17,446 nt of DNA from an uncultured Actinomycetes bacterium (lineage in GTDB: Bacteria; Actinomycetota; Actinomycetes; Nanopelagicales; Nanopelagicaceae): contig CAIUSQ010000120.1 of the NCBI GenBank assembly GCA_903901905.1, positions 1 through 17,446 on the forward strand. The letters run 5' to 3'. Below are positions 12,976 to 17,446 of the stretch, piece after piece. Every line of letters begins with the position of its first letter. Positions within the stretch are counted from its first letter, which is position 1. The notes below the pieces were generated by a model, which was given only the letters and a program-made list of their open reading frames with translations, was not told the origin of the DNA and searched no databases. Both the position numbers and the translations under genes were made by a program.

Positions 12976-14431
12976 CCAAATCTGCGCTAATTCCAACTAA
13001 GGGAAGTCCACCACCTGGATGAGCAGAGCCCCCAACTAGATAAAGCCCTTTAATCGGTGAACGGTTTTTTGCACGAAGAAATGCTGCTCGTGCTCCATTA
13101 CTCGATGTTCCATATATCGCACCTCCCGGAGCAAGAGTTTGGGATTCTAAATCTGCAGGGGTGCGGATAGTCATTGTCTCTAAACGAGATCGGATTGCAA
13201 TTCCTTGTTCCTCAATTTGGTCAATTATCTGACTGGCATATGTTTGATTGAAATCATTATCGCTCCAATCAAAGCTTCCGTGGGTGGGTGCATTAACGAG
13301 TACAAACCAGCCCTCTAGATTCTCATCCTTACTCATTAATGGATCCTTTGGAGCGCAAATATAAATCGTTGGTCTTGCAACCGGTTTTCCATCCTTAAAA
13401 ATCGAATCAAATTCAGCATCATAATTTTTCGGAAATAGAACTGTGTGGTGGTTCATTTCATCACTTAAATCTTTTCGCATCCCTAGAAGCAAAGAGAATC
13501 CAGCTACTGAAGCATCAGCCTTTGCGATATTTCTGCGTACTCGCTTAAGAACCCGATTGTTGCCAGATATCAGTTTGTTGTACACCAAAGAAGCATCAGC
13601 ATTAGCTATGACAACATCTGCTTCAACTTTTTCTCCGCTTGTTAGAACAATTCCTGCTGCCTTTCCATTCACTGTATTGATTTGAGAAACAGGTGAATTG
13701 AGGTGAAAAGAGACTCCAACATCTTTCGCTCTCTTGTGTACTTCTAGAGCGAGGTTTCCAAGCCCGCCTTTGACATGCCAGGCACCAAAACTCTCTTCAA
13801 CGAAGGCGATTGTGGACAAAACGGCAGGCGCTTTTCGTGGATCAGAGCCGCTATAGGTTGCATAACGATCCATTATGAAGCGCAGATGTTGATCCTGAAG
13901 AATTTCATCTGCATGTTTGCGCAGTGATTTCCATGGCGCAATAATCAATAGATCTCTAAAAAAAGTAATGCGTTTGAGCAATGAAAGAGGGGACTTTAAT
14001 TCTGATTCAACAAATGGCCCGCGACTAACGTCCCACATTTGCTCCGCACGGCGCATAATTTGATCCCACTGACCAGATGCTTGCTCACCGAAACTTTCTG
14101 CGATTGCATCCAGGGTTTCTTTACGAGAAAGGTTTGCAAACCGAACTCTTGAACCATCCTCAAAGCGATAATCAAATGCTGGGTTAACTGTTTCTATTGG
14201 ACAGACCAAACCCATGGGCTTTCCAGTTCTTTGAAAAAAATCTTTATATACAGCCGGCAACGTTAATAGTGAGGGGCCAGTATCAAATGCAACACGACCA
14301 ATCCACTCAGTTCTGCATTTACCTCCAACTTGATCACTGGCTTCATAAATTGCGACCTCATGCCCTCCGCGAGCTAGTCGTGCAGCCGAAGTCATTCCAC
14401 CCATTCCTGCACCTATGACAACAATTTTCAT
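12935..14431 (-). CDS. crtD: CrtD-like carotenoid desaturase (second CrtI-family enzyme)
   Basis: This is an FAD-dependent amine-oxidase/CrtI superfamily protein of 498 residues. The FAD motif VVIGAGMGGMTSAARLARGG is followed by VGGKCRTEWIG and FDTGPSLLTLP, and the C-terminal signature is GLYLVGGSAHPGGGLPLVGISA. The HPGGGLPL ending and the mid-region FGAWHVKGGLGNLA favour the CrtD/hydroxycarotenoid desaturase branch over phytoene desaturase, and a true crtI is already present in crtEIB. The position directly after the cruG-like and cruF genes predicts 3',4'-desaturation of a 1'-hydroxylated psi-end. CrtO-like ketolase or other CrtI-family functions are less likely alternatives. The ATG overlaps the glycosyltransferase stop as ATGA, so translation is coupled. 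The 3' end overlaps the phosphatidyltransferase gene by 41 bases. Confidence 0.82.
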   Translation of the reverse strand: MKIVVIGAGMGGMTSAARLARGGHEVAIYEASDQVGGKCRTEWIGRVAFDTGPSLLTLPAVYKDFFQRTGKPMGLVCPIETVNPAFDYRFEDGSRVRFANLSRKETLDAIAESFGEQASGQWDQIMRRAEQMWDVSRGPFVESELKSPLSLLKRITFFRDLLIIAPWKSLRKHADEILQDQHLRFIMDRYATYSGSDPRKAPAVLSTIAFVEESFGAWHVKGGLGNLALEVHKRAKDVGVSFHLNSPVSQINTVNGKAAGIVLTSGEKVEADVVIANADASLVYNKLISGNNRVLKRVRRNIAKADASVAGFSLLLGMRKDLSDEMNHHTVLFPKNYDAEFDSIFKDGKPVARPTIYICAPKDPLMSKDENLEGWFVLVNAPTHGSFDWSDNDFNQTYASQIIDQIEEQGIAIRSRLETMTIRTPADLESQTLAPGGAIYGTSSNGARAAFLRAKNRSPIKGLYLVGGSAHPGGGLPLVGISADLVSQAIGFERKLRH

Positions 14432-15468
14432 ACTGTGCGACCTTTCCAGGTGACGCTATTTCGCACTTTAAACGAATAGATAATCAAATAGATGAGTAGG
14501 GCAGCAGAGATTGGATGCAGAAAACTGTCAACAATTCTGCCTTGTGTCTTGATGGCACTGAGCATTCTGGAGAAGACAATCAAAATATAGCCAAGCCAGC
14601 CGTAGAAATTTCCCGACAAAGATAAAATGAAAGGAAGAATGCTGGTAAGAAATAGAAATAGAACTACAAAAGATGCACCAACCGCCCCACCAAATGCTTT
14701 ATTCAAGGATTTTCCGTATCCAGATTTGATTAGGCTCCACGATGTATACATTCGGCATTGGGCTATAGATGCTCCATTGATTACTCCACCATGAAAGCCA
14801 TTTCGAATCAGTTCACGAGCTAAAAAGACATCGTCGATGACCGCGTTCTTTATGGCTTTGTATCCACCAATTTTTTCGAGTGCTATTCGACGAACAACAA
14901 AGAACTGACCATTGGCAATAGCCATGGAAGGTCGTGAAGATTTCTCAGCTATTCGAAGAGGTACCGTTGTTAACCAGGACCATTGCAGTAATGGTTGAAT
15001 CATCCGTTCGCCAAATGAAAGTGCAATCTGGCGTGGGTAAGGTGAGATGAAATCTAGCGAAGTTGATTTCATTGTGGCAACTGATCGAGCGATGGCATCA
15101 GGAGTAAGCCGCACATCTGCATCAACTGAAACCAGAAATTCTTCATTTGATTGATCAAATAACTGTTGAAGTGCCCAAGTTTTACCAATCCACCCTTGTG
15201 CCAATGGCGCACCTTTTATGACAGTAAACCGTGAATCACCTGCTGTGAATTGCTCGAGCAGATCAAGAGTGAGATCTTCGGAGTTGTCGTCTAAAAGATA
15301 AAAGTGAAAATCTCCAACTTGTCGAGACAGCGTTGCAATAAAATCTTGAATGTTTTCCGCTTCATTGCGCAGGGGAACTAGTACCCCTGCCCTTTGATCA
15401 CTAAGAGCATGAGGGTTTCGGATGAGAAAAAAATTCATCAAGGTCAATGTCATTAACAACAGAGGCAA
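14428..15468 (-). CDS. cruG: Family 2 glycosyltransferase, CruG/CrtQ-like carotenoid glycosyltransferase
   Basis: This GT-A fold enzyme has an N-terminal hydrophobic segment and C-terminal membrane helices (about 265-340). It probably acts at the inner membrane on a lipid-soluble acceptor. Motifs from the TTG start: VLVPLRNEAENI (29-40), YLLDDNSED (D60, D61), VSVDADV (DxD at D116/D118, nucleotide sugar and metal), NGQFFVVRR, and IDDVFLA (D212/D213, catalytic base region). The order matches CruG/CruC/CrtQ-type glycosyltransferases, and the neighbours cruF and crtD point to 2'-O-glycosylation of a carotenoid. The start is uncertain: the frame opens with TTG at 15468, with further candidates CTG 15462, TTG 15459 and ATG 15453, none with a Shine-Dalgarno sequence. 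The gene is in the same frame as cruF, 24 bases after its stop. The sugar is not predictable. Confidence 0.75.
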   Translation of the reverse strand: MPLLLMTLTLMNFFLIRNPHALSDQRAGVLVPLRNEAENIQDFIATLSRQVGDFHFYLLDDNSEDLTLDLLEQFTAGDSRFTVIKGAPLAQGWIGKTWALQQLFDQSNEEFLVSVDADVRLTPDAIARSVATMKSTSLDFISPYPRQIALSFGERMIQPLLQWSWLTTVPLRIAEKSSRPSMAIANGQFFVVRRIALEKIGGYKAIKNAVIDDVFLARELIRNGFHGGVINGASIAQCRMYTSWSLIKSGYGKSLNKAFGGAVGASFVVLFLFLTSILPFILSLSGNFYGWLGYILIVFSRMLSAIKTQGRIVDSFLHPISAALLIYLIIYSFKVRNSVTWKGRTV

Positions 15469-15492
15469 AATGTAGAGCAGTGAGTTAAAGAT

Positions 15493-16296
15493 TTACGGCC
15501 TTCCGATCCATCGATTGAAAAAATATGGGATGAGAAGTATTCCTAAAATCAAACCAGAGAACATTGCAACTCCGGGGCGGCCAAAGAAAAAGAGATTTCC
15601 CACAACGCCGGAGAAAAGTGTCCAAAATAAAATAATGTCAGCTGGAATTAGAGAGCCGCTATTTTTGCGACGATCGCGAGGTGTGAAGAAGTGAAGTATT
15701 GACATCAAGGCCATGCCAGAGAGCAACCATCCAAATGTATTTGAAAGTGGAATTTCAGGTTGAAATGGAACGTGTGCACCGGATACCTGCCATGTCCATC
15801 GACCGGCGCTGACCATCAGTGGATCTAAGAACAAATCCCATGCACACATGAGAGCTGCTCCATACAAAAATACCCAAGATTTTGCGATCCTGCGGGCAGC
15901 AATTAGACATGGATGAGCAATCATCAACCATGCAAATGGAACAACCAAAGGAACATCAAGGACTTTAGGTCCCAAAGTATCTGAATATACGTAGTCGCCA
16001 AAGGGCCACCCAGTTGTTACTCCAAGTTGTTCTATCCAAAATCCAAACAAAATTGCGATAACAAGCAGAGTTAATCCATACCTAGCTCCATACACTGCAA
16101 AACCATGTAAGAACATTGCAGTTGCCGCTGTGTATACAGATGCAATTGTTATGAAATCTAAAGCAAATCCATCGATAAGTGGATAAGCAATCTGCATTGC
16201 AATTGTAAGTCCAAGAAAAATAAAGATTAAAAGCGTTAAGAAAGGCGAGGTACTGCGACGCACAAATTTTCTTGGAGTGAATTGGCGCATAGACAT
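15493..16296 (-). CDS. cruF: CruF-type carotenoid 1,2-hydratase (DUF422 membrane protein)
   Basis: This is a 267-residue integral membrane protein with about seven helices. It carries the DUF422/CruF features: FWIEQLGVTTGWPFGDYVYSD-like segment (around residues 85-105), LGPKVLDVPLVVPFAWLM, WDLFLDPLMVSAGRWTW, and IPLSNTFGWLLSG. CruF adds water across the C1',2' double bond of acyclic carotenoid ends in deinococci and cyanobacteria (myxol and deinoxanthin pathways); related haloarchaeal proteins act in bacterioruberin synthesis. Beside crtA-like, crtD-like and cruG-like genes this role is well supported. The ATG at 16296 is used; a second ATG two codons later is possible. The gap to the upstream crtA-like gene is 29 bases, and no TANNNT hexamer at the six-base spacing was found, so it is probably transcribed from upstream. 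Confidence 0.85.
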   Translation of the reverse strand: MSMRQFTPRKFVRRSTSPFLTLLIFIFLGLTIAMQIAYPLIDGFALDFITIASVYTAATAMFLHGFAVYGARYGLTLLVIAILFGFWIEQLGVTTGWPFGDYVYSDTLGPKVLDVPLVVPFAWLMIAHPCLIAARRIAKSWVFLYGAALMCAWDLFLDPLMVSAGRWTWQVSGAHVPFQPEIPLSNTFGWLLSGMALMSILHFFTPRDRRKNSGSLIPADIILFWTLFSGVVGNLFFFGRPGVAMFSGLILGILLIPYFFNRWIGRP

Positions 16297-16325
16297 AGGG
16301 ATAATTCTGCCCTATAAATCTCGAC

Positions 16326-17006
16326 CTACTTAATCAAACCCCGCTGCTCAAGTACTGCAAATCTGGCAAAAAGCTCTTCTGAATACCAGTTATAGCGTGC
16401 AGTATCTGCGATTGCCTTTTGGTGGGCTTGCCCACGGTATGCAAAATCTCGCACGGCTGCAGCTGATTCCCACAGTGAAAAAGTCCCTTGCAGTCCAATT
16501 GGTGCCTCTCCAATACCGATCGCACTAACTAATCCTTCTGCAGATTTCAAAGAAATTGTTACTGGTGGTACTGATCGCCAAAATCGAAAATTTTGATGCC
16601 ATTTAATCCGAGCACGTGTGATTGCAGCAACTTGCCCGCTCCATGCCTTAATCGAATCTTTTGCATCTGCATTCTCTAACCCATTGCTAAAGGGATCTTT
16701 TCTGGCCCACTTGCCATGCGAAGAAATTGGAGAAAGCACTGCGCGAAATTCATTGACACTATTTTTGCGCCACTGTGAAATCACGGGAGAGTGATCGAAA
16801 GCTTCAATATCATCAACAACTGCAATTAATCCCCAACTCAATGGATCAGCATCTCGCGGGGTAAAAGTTTCACCCTTACCAATTCCAAGAGATTTGTGAA
16901 AACCCACATTTTTATCCTGAAAAAGAAAGAAGCGATTCAAAGCCATGGATGCAAGAGCGAAAGGAATTCTTGAAGGTTTAATTCTCCAAAAATAAGCGAT
17001 GACCAT
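16326..17006 (-). CDS. crtA: CrtA-family carotenoid oxygenase (spheroidene monooxygenase-like)
   Basis: This 226-residue protein matches the CrtA family. The C-terminal hallmark is visible as IGIGEAPIGLQGTFSLW, then VRDFAYRGQAHQKAI, then WYSEELFARFAV. N-terminal features are MALNRFFLF, the KSLGIGKGETFTP segment and a mid-region SSHGKWARKDPF. In purple bacteria CrtA introduces a 2-keto group at acyclic carotenoid ends. A related flavobacterial enzyme (CrtA-II) is a 2-hydroxylase in myxol synthesis. With cruF, a cruG-like glycosyltransferase and crtD adjacent, 2'-hydroxylation (or ketolation) of a 1'-hydroxylated end is the best prediction. The ATG overlaps the YbaK-family stop as TAATG, so translation is coupled to that gene. 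The protein could easily be mislabelled hypothetical or as a dabb/ABM-like monooxygenase. Confidence 0.82.
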   Translation of the reverse strand: MVIAYFWRIKPSRIPFALASMALNRFFLFQDKNVGFHKSLGIGKGETFTPRDADPLSWGLIAVVDDIEAFDHSPVISQWRKNSVNEFRAVLSPISSHGKWARKDPFSNGLENADAKDSIKAWSGQVAAITRARIKWHQNFRFWRSVPPVTISLKSAEGLVSAIGIGEAPIGLQGTFSLWESAAAVRDFAYRGQAHQKAIADTARYNWYSEELFARFAVLEQRGLIK

Positions 17007-17446
17007 TAAGGCCCAACAATCATTGCTCTGGCACCAGTACAGGCAAGTAATTCAGAAAAGGAAGTTGGATAGACGGCATGCGGATGACCGGCGGCTGCCC
17101 AAACAACTTCGTAATCGTTGAGCGCTTCATCAATGACAATAGTGGCGGGGGAGAGCCAGCCAATTGGTGCAACGCCCCCAATAGAAAAGCCAGACTTTTC
17201 CTTTACATAATCTGCATCAACGCGGTTAAGTTTTTCAATCCCTAAGCCCTCAGCAACTAAATCTGTGTCAACTCGGTGACGTCCACTTGTAATAATCAAG
17301 AGTGGTGATTCATCTGGAAGTTTAAAAATGAGCGACGAAGCGATTTGCCCAACTTCAATACCAAGGGCTGTTGCTGCTTCTTGGGCAGTGCGGGCGCTAT
17401 CTGAGAGTACATGGACTTCACCTTCAACTCCATGTTCATGCAAAGC
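17006..17446 (-). CDS. YbaK/EbsC-family aminoacyl-tRNA deacylase (5' end outside window)
   Basis: This is an editing-domain-like protein that in characterised relatives hydrolyses mischarged Cys- or Ala-tRNA(Pro) and similar substrates. The visible 146 codons show the YbaK/ProX fold: DSARTAQEAATALG, then VGQIASSLIFK with its invariant lysine, SGRHRVD, GFSIGGVAPIGW with the GGVAP motif, and the C-terminal AAGHPHAVYPTSFSELLACTGA. The frame is open to the window edge, and the TTG at 17443 is not a credible start, because family members carry about 10-15 further residues, so the gene is 5' partial. It is coupled to the crtA-like gene by a one-base TAATG overlap. No functional link to carotenoids is expected; co-transcription probably reflects compaction. 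Confidence 0.88.
   Translation of the reverse strand, partial: ALHEHGVEGEVHVLSDSARTAQEAATALGIEVGQIASSLIFKLPDESPLLIITSGRHRVDTDLVAEGLGIEKLNRVDADYVKEKSGFSIGGVAPIGWLSPATIVIDEALNDYEVVWAAAGHPHAVYPTSFSELLACTGARAMIVGP

Noticed and set aside
12935..17006. Recent horizontal transfer island for the carotenoid tailoring genes
   Set aside because: No integrase, tRNA, direct repeats or obvious shift in base or codon use was seen, and the genes are coupled tightly to neighbours; transfer, if any, looks old.
17441..17443. TTG at 17443 as the start of the YbaK-family gene
   Set aside because: The frame continues to the window edge and the family has additional N-terminal residues, so the gene is simply cut off.

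Overview
The window (17.4 kb) looks like a chromosomal segment of a genome-streamlined, AT-leaning actinobacterium. The best guess is the freshwater acI / Nanopelagicales lineage. This rests on gene content (class II DAHP synthase, a PASTA-domain Ser/Thr kinase, split CrtYc/CrtYd lycopene cyclase, actinobacterial prenyl synthase and MetF) plus extreme compaction: almost every base is coding, the longest non-coding gap is about 110 bases (a riboswitch), and all three convergent gene pairs overlap inside their coding regions. No rRNA, tRNA, mobile element, CRISPR array or repeat was seen. The lineage is an inference from content, not a database match.

Layout from left to right. Bases 1-6224 hold housekeeping genes: the 3' part of class II DAHP synthase (+), an O6-alkylguanine-DNA alkyltransferase (+), then on the minus strand threonine aldolase, an EamA exporter, endonuclease IV and a PknL/PknB-type kinase. 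Bases 6280-7414 hold a thiamine unit: a TPP riboswitch, a PnuC-family transporter best read as PnuT, and a translationally overlapping P-loop kinase. Bases 7437-11485 hold core carotenoid genes: crtYc-crtYd on plus, crtE-crtI-crtB on minus. Bases 11508-12975 hold metF and a CDP-alcohol phosphatidyltransferase on plus. Bases 12935-17006 hold a second carotenoid block on minus (crtA-like oxygenase, cruF hydratase, cruG-like glycosyltransferase, crtD-like desaturase). A 5'-truncated YbaK-family gene closes the window.

Together the carotenoid genes can take C5 precursors through GGPP, phytoene and lycopene to a beta-ring carotene, then hydrate, desaturate, oxygenate and glycosylate the remaining acyclic end. 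This predicts a monocyclic, myxol/plectaniaxanthin-type carotenoid glycoside. Beta-carotene for retinal could branch off the same path, but no blh-type dioxygenase is in the window.

The most striking pattern is in gene starts. Seven genes not tightly coupled to an upstream gene have a TANNNT -10 hexamer exactly six bases before the start codon and no Shine-Dalgarno sequence, the geometry of leaderless mRNAs. At both divergent intergenic regions the two opposing -10 hexamers share one central TA, giving the symmetric motif ANNNTANNNT with start sites 23 bases apart. One of these would drive the TPP-riboswitch transporter on one side and lycopene cyclase on the other. Coupled downstream genes use TAATG or ATGA overlaps, a few with Shine-Dalgarno sequences.
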